Shown here piece by piece: positions 44,197 through 54,900 of a DNA stretch of 64,000 bases; position 1 is the first letter of the stretch; the number at the start of each line of letters is the position of its first letter. A program made the translations under genes and the position numbers. The notes below the pieces were generated by a model that saw nothing but the letters and a program-made list of their open reading frames with translations, was not told where the DNA came from and ran no database searches. The DNA is from Bradyrhizobium sp. NAS80.1 (GTDB lineage Bacteria > Pseudomonadota > Alphaproteobacteria > Rhizobiales > Xanthobacteraceae): assembly GCF_001908205.1 (NCBI RefSeq), contig NZ_LGHL01000052.1:1-64000 (forward strand), in the 5' to 3' direction.

Positions 44197-45762
44197 ATGC
44201 GCAAATCTGCGGTCATGTTCGCAGCGCTGGTGCTGCTTGTGTACGGCGCAAATGCCCGCGCACAGTCGTCGGGCGGAGACACGGTCACCGTCGCCTTTGC
44301 CGCCGAAAGCACCACGATGGATCCGGCGCGGTATTCAGCCGGGGTCGACCAGTATTTCATCAGCCAGATGTTCGAGCAGTTGGTGCGCTTCGGGCCCGAC
44401 CTCAAGCCGGTCAACTGGCTCGCCGAGTCTTGGTCGATTCAAGGAACGCCCGAGAAGCCGATCATCGACGTCCACCTGCGGCCCGGCGTCAAGTTCCACA
44501 ATGGCGACCCGATGACGTCGGCCGACTTCGAATTCTCCTTCAACCGGTTGAAGGATCCGAAGGTCTCGCGGTGGACGCATCTGCAGGCCAATGTGGAGCG
44601 CTTTGAGATCGTCGACGATCTGCACTTCCGGCTGCACTTCAGCGCGCCCGACGGCGAGTATGTCGTCGGCAACCTTCAGCTCTGGGCCATCCCGAAGAAG
44701 TATTTCGAGCAGGTCGGTGAGGAAGGATTCGCCAAGGCGCCGGTCGGGACCGGACCCTGGAAGTTCGTCTCGCGTTCGATCAAGGAGGACCTCAAGCTCG
44801 AGGCCTTCGACGGCTACTGGAACAAGGACGCGCGTCCCACGGCCAAGAACCTCGTCATCAAGATCATTCCGGAGGATCTGACGCGCATCGCTGCCTTCAA
44901 GGCCGGCAATGTCGACTGGATCGACGCCGTGCCGCTCTCGGCGGTCGACGAGATCAAGAAAATGTCGGGCGTGAAAACCTTCACGGCCGTATCGGGCAAC
45001 AACCTGTACATCGATTTTCCCAGCTATCAGCCGAACTCGCCATTCCACGACGAGAGGGTCCGCAGGGCCGTCGCGCAAGGGATCGACGTCGATGCGATCA
45101 TCAAGACCGTGCTGTTCGGCCAGGGCGAACGTTACGAGAAGGTTGGCAACGGATCGACCGGATACGTCGCCGCGCTCAAGCCCTACCCGTATGACCCCAA
45201 GACCGCGAAGAAGCTGCTCGCCGAGGCCGGCTATCCGCGGGGCTTCGACACGCCCTGCTACAATCTGACGACGCCGCGCGAGCCAAACATCAAGGAGTAC
45301 GGCGAAGCCGTATTCGCCTATCTCAGCGCGATCGGAATCCGCTGCAAGGTTCAGGGCCTCGAATACGCCGCGTGGATCAATCTCGGGCGGCGCGGTCGCA
45401 ACGGGCCGCCGGACATGGATGGCATCCTGATGTGGATGTGGAGCCAGGGTCTGCCTGGCGATCCGGCGACGCCGTGGGCCGGACATCTTCACAGCTTCGT
45501 GGCCGCAAAGGGGTGGGGCAGCTATTCCTACACGGACGATCCCAAGGCCGATGAGCTCGTCGAGAAGCTCAAGGCGACCATGGATCCCGAGCAGCGCGTC
45601 GGTCTCATCAAGGAGGCAGCCCAGTACGCGCATGATCACGTGCTCGGCGGTGTCACGACCTATCGCCCGGTCATTACCATCGCCTGGCGGGACAAGATCG
45701 ATTTCAAGCCGTGGCCCGCCGCCAATTGGCGCAACTTCCAGCAAATTGGCCTGACGAAGTAA
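44197..45762 (+). CDS. ABC transporter substrate-binding protein, peptide type (SBP_bac_5)
   Basis: A 521-residue periplasmic protein of the DppA/OppA class. The Sec signal peptide MRKSAVMFAALVLLVYGANARAQ is followed by VTVAFAAESTTMDPARYSAGVDQYFISQMFEQLVRFGPDL. Family motifs include VHLRPGVKFHNGDPMTSADFEFSF, GTGPWKFVSRS and DERVRRAVAQGIDVDAII. The ATG at 44197 is preferred over the TTG directly before it. It begins an operon of five transport genes, a CoA-transferase and a carboxylase. It has only general similarity to the other SBP of this type in the window and uses Sec rather than Tat export. Confidence 0.93.
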   Translation: MRKSAVMFAALVLLVYGANARAQSSGGDTVTVAFAAESTTMDPARYSAGVDQYFISQMFEQLVRFGPDLKPVNWLAESWSIQGTPEKPIIDVHLRPGVKFHNGDPMTSADFEFSFNRLKDPKVSRWTHLQANVERFEIVDDLHFRLHFSAPDGEYVVGNLQLWAIPKKYFEQVGEEGFAKAPVGTGPWKFVSRSIKEDLKLEAFDGYWNKDARPTAKNLVIKIIPEDLTRIAAFKAGNVDWIDAVPLSAVDEIKKMSGVKTFTAVSGNNLYIDFPSYQPNSPFHDERVRRAVAQGIDVDAIIKTVLFGQGERYEKVGNGSTGYVAALKPYPYDPKTAKKLLAEAGYPRGFDTPCYNLTTPREPNIKEYGEAVFAYLSAIGIRCKVQGLEYAAWINLGRRGRNGPPDMDGILMWMWSQGLPGDPATPWAGHLHSFVAAKGWGSYSYTDDPKADELVEKLKATMDPEQRVGLIKEAAQYAHDHVLGGVTTYRPVITIAWRDKIDFKPWPAANWRNFQQIGLTK

Positions 45763-45791
45763 TGGTCTCTCAGCGATAGGGGCGCTTCGGG

Positions 45792-46706
45792 ATGCAGCGG
45801 GTTGTCGTCAAAGGGCTCGGGAATGCGATCATCAGCATTCTCGGTGCGAGCCTTATCATCTTCGTGATCTCACGCCTGTCAGGCGATCCGGTCTCGCTGA
45901 TGCTGCCGATCGACGCGCCGAAGTCGGCGATCGACGAATTGCGCCGGAATCTGGGATTGGATCTTCCGATCTGGCGGCAATATGTCCTGTTCCTGTCCCA
46001 CGCCGTGCAGGGCGACTTCGGCAACTCCTATCGTTGGCAGATGCCGGCTCTCCAGCTGGTGCTCGAGCGGCTGCCTGCGACGATCGGGCTTGCGATCGCG
46101 GCCTTTGCCTTCAGCGTCCTGTTGTCGGTCCCGCTCGGCGTGATGTCGGCCGTCTATCGCGGTTCATGGATCGACCAAATCGGGCGCGTCGTTGCCATGA
46201 CAGGACAGGCCATGCCGTCGTTCTGGGTCGGGCTCGTGTTGATCTTGATCTTCGCCGTCAACCTCAACTGGCTTCCAGCGTTCGGCGCCGAAACGCCCGT
46301 GCATGTCATTCTCCCGGCGATCTCGCTTGGCTGGTATCCGGTCGCTGCGCAGACCCGCATCATCCGATCTGGAATGCTGGAGGTTCTCGATAGCGACTAC
46401 ATCCGTATGGGGCGCGCGGTGGGCACGCCGGAGCGGCTGCTGATCTGGAAATATGCCTTCCGTAACGCGCTGTTGCCACTGGTCACCATCATGGGTGTCT
46501 ACTTTGCCGGTATGCTCAGCGGAGCATTCGTCGTCGAGACTGTGTTTGCCTGGCCAGGTCTCGGCCGCACCGTGGTGGAGGCGGTGTTCGCGCGGGACTA
46601 TCCGGTCGTGCAGGCGGGCGTCCTCGTCACGTCGATCGTGTTCATCTTGTCGAACCTGCTTGTCGACCTGTCCTATAGTCTGATCGATCCGAGGATCAGG
46701 CTATGA
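45792..46706 (+). CDS. ABC transporter permease, DppB/OppB type
   Basis: A 304-residue inner-membrane permease with about six helices. It has the GNAIISILGASLIIFVISRLSGDPV start typical of the group and the EAA loop SDYIRMGRAVGTPERLLIWKYAFRNALLPL. It is 29 bases after the binding-protein gene and overlaps the next permease by four bases (ATGA). Confidence 0.94.
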   Translation: MQRVVVKGLGNAIISILGASLIIFVISRLSGDPVSLMLPIDAPKSAIDELRRNLGLDLPIWRQYVLFLSHAVQGDFGNSYRWQMPALQLVLERLPATIGLAIAAFAFSVLLSVPLGVMSAVYRGSWIDQIGRVVAMTGQAMPSFWVGLVLILIFAVNLNWLPAFGAETPVHVILPAISLGWYPVAAQTRIIRSGMLEVLDSDYIRMGRAVGTPERLLIWKYAFRNALLPLVTIMGVYFAGMLSGAFVVETVFAWPGLGRTVVEAVFARDYPVVQAGVLVTSIVFILSNLLVDLSYSLIDPRIRL

Positions 46707-47599
46707 GCGTCGTGCCAACCGTAACGGCGCAATCGAATTCGGCCGACGCGCGACCAAGCGGCCCGCGCCGGCTGCTTTTAGGCGCGCCCTGGATTCCGCT
46801 CACGGTCCTGGCCCTGGTGCTCGTCGCCGCAATCGGCGGCGACTCGCTGTCCCCGCGGGACCCGAGCGGATTGGATCTTGGAGCCGCGTTTCATCCACCA
46901 TTCTGGCGAGCCGGCGGCAGCACTGAGCATCTGCTTGGCACCGACAACCTTGGTCGCGACGTCTTCAGCAGGATCATCGCCGGCGCCCGCGTCTCGGTGA
47001 TCGTGTCCTTCTATGCCATCATCCTGTCCGGCACGTTGGGCACGCTGCTCGGAATCGTTGCCGGCTATTTTGGCGGTTGGGTCGACGCAACAATCGTGCG
47101 GATTGCCGAGATCAAGATGTCAATTCCGTCGCTGGCTCTGGCCTTGATCCTGTCGGTGAGCCTCGATCCCGGCCTCACGACAGTCGTCATCGTTATCGTC
47201 TTCACCTATTGGACCTGGTACGCGCGCATCATCCGTAGCGAAATCCTGTCGTTGAAAGAACGCGACTACGTTGCATTCGCCAAGGTGGCGGGCTGCAGCG
47301 CTCCGACGATCTTCGTGCGACACCTGCTCCCCAACATCTTCAACACACTTCTGGTGCTCGCGACATTGCAGATCGGCCAGGTCATCATCTTCGAGGCTTC
47401 GCTTTCGTTTCTGGGCCTGGGAATCCAGTCACCCGACGTCTCCTGGGGCCTGATGTTGGCTGACGCCCGGCAGTACATCACCTACGCATGGTGGGGCATC
47501 ACCATGCCTGGAATCGCGATTCTGCTCACCTGCCTCTCGGCAAATCTGGTCGGCGATTGGCTGCGCGATCTGCTCGATCCTCAGCGGAGGCAGCTGTGA
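46703..47599 (+). CDS. ABC transporter permease, DppC/OppC type
   Basis: A 298-residue permease, partner of the previous one. It carries HLLGTDNLGRDVFSRIIAGARVSV and the EAA loop YVAFAKVAGCSAPTIFVRHLLPNIF. Its stop overlaps the GTG start of the following ATPase gene, indicating coupled translation. Confidence 0.94.
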   Translation: MSVVPTVTAQSNSADARPSGPRRLLLGAPWIPLTVLALVLVAAIGGDSLSPRDPSGLDLGAAFHPPFWRAGGSTEHLLGTDNLGRDVFSRIIAGARVSVIVSFYAIILSGTLGTLLGIVAGYFGGWVDATIVRIAEIKMSIPSLALALILSVSLDPGLTTVVIVIVFTYWTWYARIIRSEILSLKERDYVAFAKVAGCSAPTIFVRHLLPNIFNTLLVLATLQIGQVIIFEASLSFLGLGIQSPDVSWGLMLADARQYITYAWWGITMPGIAILLTCLSANLVGDWLRDLLDPQRRQL

Positions 47600-48582
47600 C
47601 AGAACAGGCCCCGCTTCTCAGCGTAAAAAATCTCACGACGCACCTTCATTTGCGACGCGGTGTCGTCCGTGCGGTCGACGGCGTCAGCTTTGAGGTGCAC
47701 GAGGGGGAAACGCTGGGTCTCGTCGGCGAATCTGGCTCCGGGAAGACGATGACCTGCCTCTCGATCCTGCAGCTGTTGCCGCGGCACGGCGGCGGCAAAC
47801 TCGACGGCAGCATCAAGCTCGATGGCACCGAACTACTGAGTATGAGCGAAAACGAGATGGCGCGGAATGTCCGCGGCCAGAAGGTCGCGATGATCTCGCA
47901 GGATCCGATGACGTCGCTCAATCCCGTGTTCTCAGTCGGCGACCAGCTCTCCGGTCCGTTCCTCTATCACAAGCTGGTTCGCTCGGTACGCGAGGCCTGG
48001 AAGCGGGCGGCGGACGGTCTTCGCAACGTGCGCATCCACTCACCAGAACAGCGGCTGACGAATTACCCGCACCAGTTTTCCGGCGGAATGCGGCAGCGTG
48101 TGGCGACTGCGATGGCGCTCGCCTGCTCACCGCGTCTGCTGATTGCCGACGAACCGACGACCGCGCTCGATGTCACCGTCCAGGTCCAGATCATGTCGCT
48201 GCTCAAGAACATCCAGCGCGACACCGGCGTCGGCATCATCCTGATCACCCACGATCTGTCGATCGTAGCTGGTCTATGTCACCGCGTCGCCGTCATGTAT
48301 GCCGGGCGGATCATCGAGACCGGCAAGGTTCGTGACATTTATCGGACTCCTGGCCATCCCTATACGCAAGCGCTGCTCGAGGCAATCCCGCATCTCGGCG
48401 AGAAGCGCGAGCAGCTCACGGCAATTCCCGGGCAGCCGCCCAGCCTGCTCGATCCACCCAAGGGTTGTCGCTTCGCGGCCCGCTGCCCGAAGCGCATGAG
48501 CGTCTGCGACGACTATCCGCCGGGCTTCGAGGTCGGCGACGGTCACGTCGTGCATTGCTGGCTGAAAGCGGACCAGCGATGA
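47596..48582 (+). CDS. ABC transporter ATP-binding protein, DppD/OppD type
   Basis: A 328-residue ATPase. It shows Walker A GESGSGKTMTCLS, Q-loop MISQDPMTSLNPV, signature FSGGMRQRVATAM, Walker B LLIADEPTTALD and a C-terminal CRFAARCPKRMSVC motif. I start at the GTG at 47596 (TEQAPLLSVKNLTTHL), whose GTGA overlaps the permease stop; the longer frame reads back through the permease gene. Confidence 0.92.
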   Translation: MTEQAPLLSVKNLTTHLHLRRGVVRAVDGVSFEVHEGETLGLVGESGSGKTMTCLSILQLLPRHGGGKLDGSIKLDGTELLSMSENEMARNVRGQKVAMISQDPMTSLNPVFSVGDQLSGPFLYHKLVRSVREAWKRAADGLRNVRIHSPEQRLTNYPHQFSGGMRQRVATAMALACSPRLLIADEPTTALDVTVQVQIMSLLKNIQRDTGVGIILITHDLSIVAGLCHRVAVMYAGRIIETGKVRDIYRTPGHPYTQALLEAIPHLGEKREQLTAIPGQPPSLLDPPKGCRFAARCPKRMSVCDDYPPGFEVGDGHVVHCWLKADQR

Positions 48583-49556
48583 CCGCTCTTGAGCTTCGCG
48601 GACTCACCAAGCATTTCGACGTGCGCACGGGCCGCGGGCGCGGAATCGTGCGTGCCGTCAACGACGTCAATCTGGTCGTTCCCGAAGGGCAGACCGTGGC
48701 CCTTGTCGGCGAATCCGGCTGCGGCAAGACGACGATTGCAAAGCTCGCTTTGATGCTCGAGCAGCCGTCGAGCGGCGCAGTCCTGTTCGAGGGCAAGAGC
48801 CTGTCCTGCATGAACAGGCGCGAGATCAAGCGCTATCGGCGCAGTGTACAGGCGGTCTTTCAGGATCCTTATGCGTCGCTCAATCCGCGCTTGCGCGTCC
48901 GCAGCATCATCAGCGAGCCGATCCTGGCGCATGAGCGCTCCGATCGCGCTTCGCTGCGGAAGCGGATCCTGGAAGTCCTCGACATTGTCGGCCTGGCAGC
49001 GATCGCGGCGGACCTCTATCCGCACGAATTTTCGGGCGGTCAACGCCAGCGCATTGCGATTGCGCGTGCGATCGCGTTGCGCCCCAAGATCATCGTCCTT
49101 GACGAGCCAATTTCCGCGCTCGATGTGTCGATCAGGGCGCAAATCCTCAACCTGCTGATGGATATCCAGAAGCAGTTCGGCCTGACTTACCTGCTGATTG
49201 CGCATGACCTAGCGCTCGTCGAGCACGTCTCGACCAATGTCGCGGTGATCTATCTCGGCAGTATCGTCGAGAGCGGCCCCAGCGCGGAAGTCTTCGGCTC
49301 GCCGATGCATCCTTATACCCGGACCTTGCTCAACGCCGTACCGCGTCCCGACCCGGATTTCGTTCCGACCGCCGCCGAGGCCGCCGAGGATGCCGGCAGC
49401 GCACTTGAGCCGCCGAGTGGCTGCAAATTTCACCCGCGCTGTCCCTACGTGATGCCGATCTGCAGGAACGTCGATCCCGCACCGACCGATCTCCCTGATG
49501 GACGCCGCGCTGCCTGCCACTTGCTGACGAAGGGCCTCGCAAACGGCGCGTCGTAA
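48579..49556 (+). CDS. ABC transporter ATP-binding protein, DppF/OppF type
   Basis: A 325-residue ATPase. It shows Walker A GESGCGKTTIAKLALML, signature [15 protein letters not shown], Walker B IIVLDEPISALD and a C-terminal CKFHPRCPYVMPICR. The ATG at 48579 overlaps the previous stop by four bases. With the upstream genes it completes an importer equivalent in order to the first one (A-B-C-D-F). Confidence 0.93.
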   Translation: MTALELRGLTKHFDVRTGRGRGIVRAVNDVNLVVPEGQTVALVGESGCGKTTIAKLALMLEQPSSGAVLFEGKSLSCMNRREIKRYRRSVQAVFQDPYASLNPRLRVRSIISEPILAHERSDRASLRKRILEVLDIVGLAAIAADLYPHEFSGGQRQRIAIARAIALRPKIIVLDEPISALDVSIRAQILNLLMDIQKQFGLTYLLIAHDLALVEHVSTNVAVIYLGSIVESGPSAEVFGSPMHPYTRTLLNAVPRPDPDFVPTAAEAAEDAGSALEPPSGCKFHPRCPYVMPICRNVDPAPTDLPDGRRAACHLLTKGLANGAS

Positions 49557-49576
49557 CAAGAACAGAGAGAACAAGA

Positions 49577-51880
49577 ATGACATCACCGCTCGAGGGTCTG
49601 AAAGTGATAGAATTTTCAGGAGGAGTGGCGACGCGCTATTGCGGCCGGCTATTCGCCGCGCACGGTGCAACGGTCGTACAGGCCGGCACGCCTGACCTAA
49701 CCGGAACAGGATACGGGGGAGCCGCTAGCGACGCCTACGCCCGTTGGCTCGATCACGGCAAGATGACGGTCGACAGCGGGTCAGCTGCGTTCCGCCATTG
49801 TAGCGACAAGGTCGATCTGATCATTGCAGGACAAGACCGATCGGCGATCGAGGCGGCCGACGCAGCGATCCGGCAGAGCCCGGGCGAAGCGGCTGTCCGC
49901 GTCGGCTTGACCTGGTTCGCGACTGACGGACCGTATGCCGATTGGGTCGGGAGTGATGCAGTCATCCAGGCCATGAGCGCGGTTGCCTATGCGACAGGTG
50001 CCAAGGACCGCGCGCCCATGCTTCCGCGCGGTCATGCGCCTCAGATAGTTGCGGGCGCCACCGCATTCGTCGCGGGGCTTGCTGGAGTGATCGGCCGCAG
50101 CGTCGGCTGGCGGGGACGGCGCATCGATCTTAATATTTTTGATGCCAACCTCTGCTTCACCGAAAGCGGTGCGGCGGCTGTTGCGCTCACGGGAGATCGG
50201 AGCGTCCGCCGTGGCATCAATCGCTTCTCGACGTTCCCGGGCGGAATCTACCCGGCCGCCGACGGCTGGATTGGCGTCACCGCGCTCACGGTCCCGCAAT
50301 GGCTCGCGCTGTGCGAACTGATCGGCCGGCCGGATCTTGGGACGGACAAGGACCTGTGGGTGACGCTCCAGCGCATGGAGCGCGCGGACGAGCTGGACCG
50401 CGTGCTGGAGCCGGCCTTCAAGACGCGGAGCGCGCGTGAATGGCTGGAAGAGGGACAGAAGCGCCGAATTCCGCTCGCGCCAGTCCCGAGCCTGACCGAG
50501 CTGGTGGAGACGCCGCACTGGCAGCAGCGCAGCAGTTTTGCGCCCATTCCGGAGACGACAGGTGCCGTCGGTCCCACCATGCCTTTCCACATCCAGCAGC
50601 TGCCGCAGCGAGACGCCCCCGAGAAGTATAAGAACGCTGCGGCGGGTCTGCCTTTGGCGGGTATCCGCCTCCTCGATCTGTCGATGGGGTGGGCCGGGCC
50701 GCTCGCTGCGCGCCACTTCGCTGATCTCGGCGCTGAAGTGGTCAAGGTTGAATCCTGCGCTCACTTCGACTGGTGGCGCGCGTTCGACGGCCCGCTCGAT
50801 GGCGATCCGCCACCCTATGAGACACGGCCGACGTTTCTTATGGTCAATCGCAACAAGCGCGGGATCACCCTCGATCTCAAGAGCGAGGTTGGGAAGGATT
50901 TGGTCCGAAAACTCGCAGCAAAATCGGACGTTCTCATCGAGAACTTTGCCCCCGGGGTGCTCGACAAGCTCGGTATTGGCAGCAGCGAGCTTGTCGCCTC
51001 CAAGCAAGATTTGATCTACGTCGGAATGGGCGCGTTCGGGGCGAAAGGCCCGTGGCGCGGTTTTCGCGCATATGGCTCGACGGTCGAGCAAGCTTCAGGT
51101 CTCCCTTTTGCGAACGGGGAGGCCAACGATCCGCCAACCATGCAGCACGTTGCTTATGGCGATCCGGTCGCCGGCATCTACGGTGCGGCCGCGGCGCTCA
51201 TCGCGCTGTACAATCGCAATAGGACCGGAGCCGGTGCGGTCATCGATCTCGGACAGGTTGAGTGCCTCTTTCAACTCGGTGCCGATGCGGTCATCGCGCA
51301 GTCCCAACAGCGCGATCCGCTGCAGCGGGACGGTAACAGGCATCCGCTCGCCGCCGTTCGGATGGTGGCAGCCAGCAATGCTGACGAGCACTGGTTTGCT
51401 GTGACGGCCGAGACACCTTCGCAGTGGAACGCGCTGGCGAGCACGATCGGGCGACCGGAACTCATGGTCGAGACGATGGACCTCACCTCGCTCAAGTCGA
51501 AGGAGCGCGCCATGGAGGAGGCTGTTCAGGCGTGGGGCCGACAGCGCACCGCGGCGGAGGCGACATCGCTGCTGCAGCGTGCCGGCGTGAGCGCGGGCCC
51601 GGTCTACACCGCACTCGACCTTCTTAGTGATCCCCAGCTCACGCGATCCGGATTCTGGCGGCGCACGGACCGCCGCTTCATTGGCTCTCACGTGGCGCCG
51701 CATGCGCCTTATACGCTCGACGGCCAACGGCCGCCGTTGCGCAGCGCTGCGCCCACGCTTGGGGAGCACAACGCGGTGGTTTTGCACGACGATCTCGGCC
51801 TCTCGCAGGCCGACATCGCGCAACTTGAGGCGTCAGGCGTGATCGGCACGCGCGCGGTCGCCAAATCTGTCGAATCCTAA
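49577..51880 (+). CDS. Tandem class III CoA-transferase (CaiB/BaiF family), two domains in one chain
   Basis: A 767-residue protein made of two CaiB/BaiF units. Class III CoA-transferases move CoA from one acyl-CoA to an acid through an aspartyl intermediate and work as interlocked dimers of about 400-residue chains. The first half (about 1-350) has CGRLFAAHGATVVQ and a weakly conserved core. The second half (about 360-760) has the standard DLSMGWAGPLAARHFADLGAEVVKVE, NRNKRGITLDLKSE and DVLIENFAPGVLDKLG. Where the catalytic Asp belongs, the second half has YGDPVAGIYGAAAAL (Asp529) but the first half has GHAPQIVAGATAF (Gln156), so probably only one site is active. The gene lies between the importer and the carboxylase; its likely role is to load CoA on the imported acid. 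Confidence 0.88.
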   Translation: MTSPLEGLKVIEFSGGVATRYCGRLFAAHGATVVQAGTPDLTGTGYGGAASDAYARWLDHGKMTVDSGSAAFRHCSDKVDLIIAGQDRSAIEAADAAIRQSPGEAAVRVGLTWFATDGPYADWVGSDAVIQAMSAVAYATGAKDRAPMLPRGHAPQIVAGATAFVAGLAGVIGRSVGWRGRRIDLNIFDANLCFTESGAAAVALTGDRSVRRGINRFSTFPGGIYPAADGWIGVTALTVPQWLALCELIGRPDLGTDKDLWVTLQRMERADELDRVLEPAFKTRSAREWLEEGQKRRIPLAPVPSLTELVETPHWQQRSSFAPIPETTGAVGPTMPFHIQQLPQRDAPEKYKNAAAGLPLAGIRLLDLSMGWAGPLAARHFADLGAEVVKVESCAHFDWWRAFDGPLDGDPPPYETRPTFLMVNRNKRGITLDLKSEVGKDLVRKLAAKSDVLIENFAPGVLDKLGIGSSELVASKQDLIYVGMGAFGAKGPWRGFRAYGSTVEQASGLPFANGEANDPPTMQHVAYGDPVAGIYGAAAALIALYNRNRTGAGAVIDLGQVECLFQLGADAVIAQSQQRDPLQRDGNRHPLAAVRMVAASNADEHWFAVTAETPSQWNALASTIGRPELMVETMDLTSLKSKERAMEEAVQAWGRQRTAAEATSLLQRAGVSAGPVYTALDLLSDPQLTRSGFWRRTDRRFIGSHVAPHAPYTLDGQRPPLRSAAPTLGEHNAVVLHDDLGLSQADIAQLEASGVIGTRAVAKSVES

Positions 51881-51915
51881 GACCGTCGAATAACAAGAAA
51901 CTGGGGCTTTTTTTG

Positions 51916-54900
51916 ATGAAACGACTGTTGATCGCAAATCGTGGCGAAATCGCAATCAGGATCGCCAATGCCGCGGCAGATCTGGGCATCGCCACCGTGG
52001 GCATCTTCTCCGAAGACGACGCGGCCTCGCTGCACACACGCCGCAGTGACGAGGCCAGATCGTTAAAGGGCATTGGCCCCGCTGCCTATCTGGACATCAC
52101 GCAGATCGTTGCTGTAGCGAAGGAGAGCGAATGCGACGCGGTTCACCCTGGCTACGGTTTCCTAAGTGAGAACGCAGAATTTGCACGGGCGTGCGAAAGC
52201 GCCGGACTGACCTTCGTCGGACCCACCCCCGAAACCCTCGACCTGTTCGGCAACAAGGCCAGCGCCCGTGCCCTGGCGCAAAAATGCGGGGTGCCCATCC
52301 TGCGGGGCACGTCGAAAGGCACCAGCCTCGACGAGGCCACTGCGTTTTTCGACGAAGCCCGCGACGGCATCATGATCAAGGCGATCGCCGGGGGCGGGGG
52401 CCGTGGCATGCGGCCAGTCCGCGACAAAGCGGAACTCGAACGCGCTTTTCAGCTCTGCCAGACCGAGGCCAGGCAAGCCTTCGGCAATGGCGACCTCTAT
52501 GTCGAGGAGCTGTTTCCCCGCGCCCGCCACATCGAGGTGCAGATCGTCGGCGATGGTCAGGGGCACGTCAGCCATTTGTACGAACGTGAATGCAGCATTC
52601 AGCGGCAGCGCCAGAAGATCATCGAAATCGCCCCGGCGCCGGTCCTGTCCGGGCAGACCAGGCGCGATCTGTACGAGGCGTCGCTCAAGCTCGCGAAGGC
52701 GGCCAATTACCGCAATCTCGGCACGTTCGAGTTTTTGGTGGAGGCAACGGCCGGCAAGCGTTTCGCCTTCATCGAGGCGAACGCCCGCTTGCAGGTCGAG
52801 CATACCGTCACCGAGCAGGTGACCGGCATCGATCTCGTAACCGCGCAACTCGCGATCGCCGGCGGCAAGAAGCTTGCCGACTTCGGCCTGGAGCAAGGCG
52901 CGATCTCGCCGCCGCGCGGCATCGCCATGCAGCTCCGCATCAACATGGAGACGATGAAGGAGGATGGCAGCGTGCGGCCCGCGGGCGGGACGCTGACGGC
53001 GTTCGATCCGCCGATTGGGCCCGGCATCCGCGTCGACGCTTTCGGCTATTCCGGCTACCAGACCAATCCGCGCTTCGATTCGTTGCTGGCCAAGGTGGTC
53101 GTCCACGCGGTGCAGGGCGATCTTGGCGACGTCGCGAACCGTGCCTATCGCGCCCTGTCCGAGTTCCGCATCGTCGGGCTGCCGACCAACACGTCCTTTC
53201 TGCAGGCGATCCTGCAGAACGCCGAATTCCGGTCCGGCGCGTTCGATACGCTTTTCGTCGAGGAGCGGATCGAGGCACTGGTTCAATCGGCCAAACATCC
53301 CGCCCGCTTCTTCGCGCCTCAACCGGCAGCATCCTCGACGAAGCTGGCCGGCGCGAAGGTCGACAGCCGCGATCCACTCGCAGTTCTGAACCACGGACGA
53401 ACCGCGGCGGAGCCGTCCAACGAGCGAGCGAATGACACTCCTCCGCCGATACCCGCTTTCGAGGGGAGTGGACCGGAAGGCACCGTCACGCTGCCCGCAC
53501 CGATGCTCGGCACGATCGTGTCACTGGACATCGAGGAAGGTGACGTCGTCAGCCTCGGCCAGCAGATGCTGGTGATGGAAGCGATGAAGATGCAGCACGT
53601 CATAAAGGCGACAACAGGCGGCGTTGTCCGCATGATCAACGTCGTGCCGGGCGATACCGTCTATGAAGGTCATCCTCTGCTGTTCATCGAGCCGGGTGAG
53701 GATTCCGGAGGGTTGCTCGTTGCAGAGAGCGAGGCCGACCTCGACGAGATCAGGCCTGATCTCGCGGAAGTGCTCGCGCGCCAGACCGTATTGACCGACG
53801 AGCATCGGCCCGATGCCGTCGCGCGGAGGCGCCGGACTAACCAGCGAACGACGCGGGAGAACATCGCCCAGCTCGTGGACCCCGGAACGTTCGCCGAGTA
53901 CGGCGGGCTCGTCCTTGCCGCTCGTCGCCGTACCGTCGATATGGACGAACTCATCCATACCACGCAGGCCGACGGCCTGATTGCCGGGACCGCGCAGGTC
54001 AACGGAACGCTCTTTCCGCCCGACAAGGCTCGCGTCGCGGTGCTCGCCTATGACTACACGGTCCTTGCCGGCACCCAGGGCAAGAAGGGACACGAAAAGA
54101 AGGACCGCATGTTCAGGCTGGCCGAGCAGTGGCGGATGCCGACCGTGATGTTTGCCGAAGGCGGCGGGGGACGCGGCAGCGATACCGATGCGTTCGGCGT
54201 GGGTGCCCTGCAGCTCGACACCTTTCATCGTTTCGCCCGCCTCAGCGGCCTGGTGCCGTTGGTCGGCATCGCTTCCGGCCGTTGCTTCGCTGGCAACGCC
54301 GTCCTCCTCGGCTGTTGCGACGTTGTGATCGCCACGGCGAACTCGACCATTGGTATGGGTGGACCGGCGATGATCGAAGGTGGCGGCCTCGGCGTCTACC
54401 GGCCCGAGGAAGTCGGTCCGATAAGCGTGCAGGTGCCGAACGGCGTCGTCGATATTGCGGTCGAGGACGAAATCGAGGCGGTCGACGTTGCAAAGAAATA
54501 TCTTTCTTACTTCCAGGGACCTCTGAAGGAATGGACCTGCGCCGACCAGCGAAAGCTCCGCCACGTCGTGCCGCCGAACCGGCTGCGCGCCTACGACATG
54601 CGAAACCTGATCGAGACGCTTGCTGACGACGGTTCGTTCCTGGAGCTCCGCAAGGGTTTTGGCCACGGCATGATCACCGCGCTCATTCGCGTGGAGGGGC
54701 GACCGATCGGCGTTGTCGCCAACAATCCGGCACATCTTGCCGGGGCCATCGACAGTTCGGCTGCCGACAAGGGCGCGCGCTTCATGCAGCTCTGCGACGC
54801 GCACGACATCCCGTTGCTGTTCCTTTGCGATACGCCGGGCAACATGGTCGGCCCGGAGCATGAAAAGACTGCGCTCGTGCGCCACTGCTGCCGATCCTAC

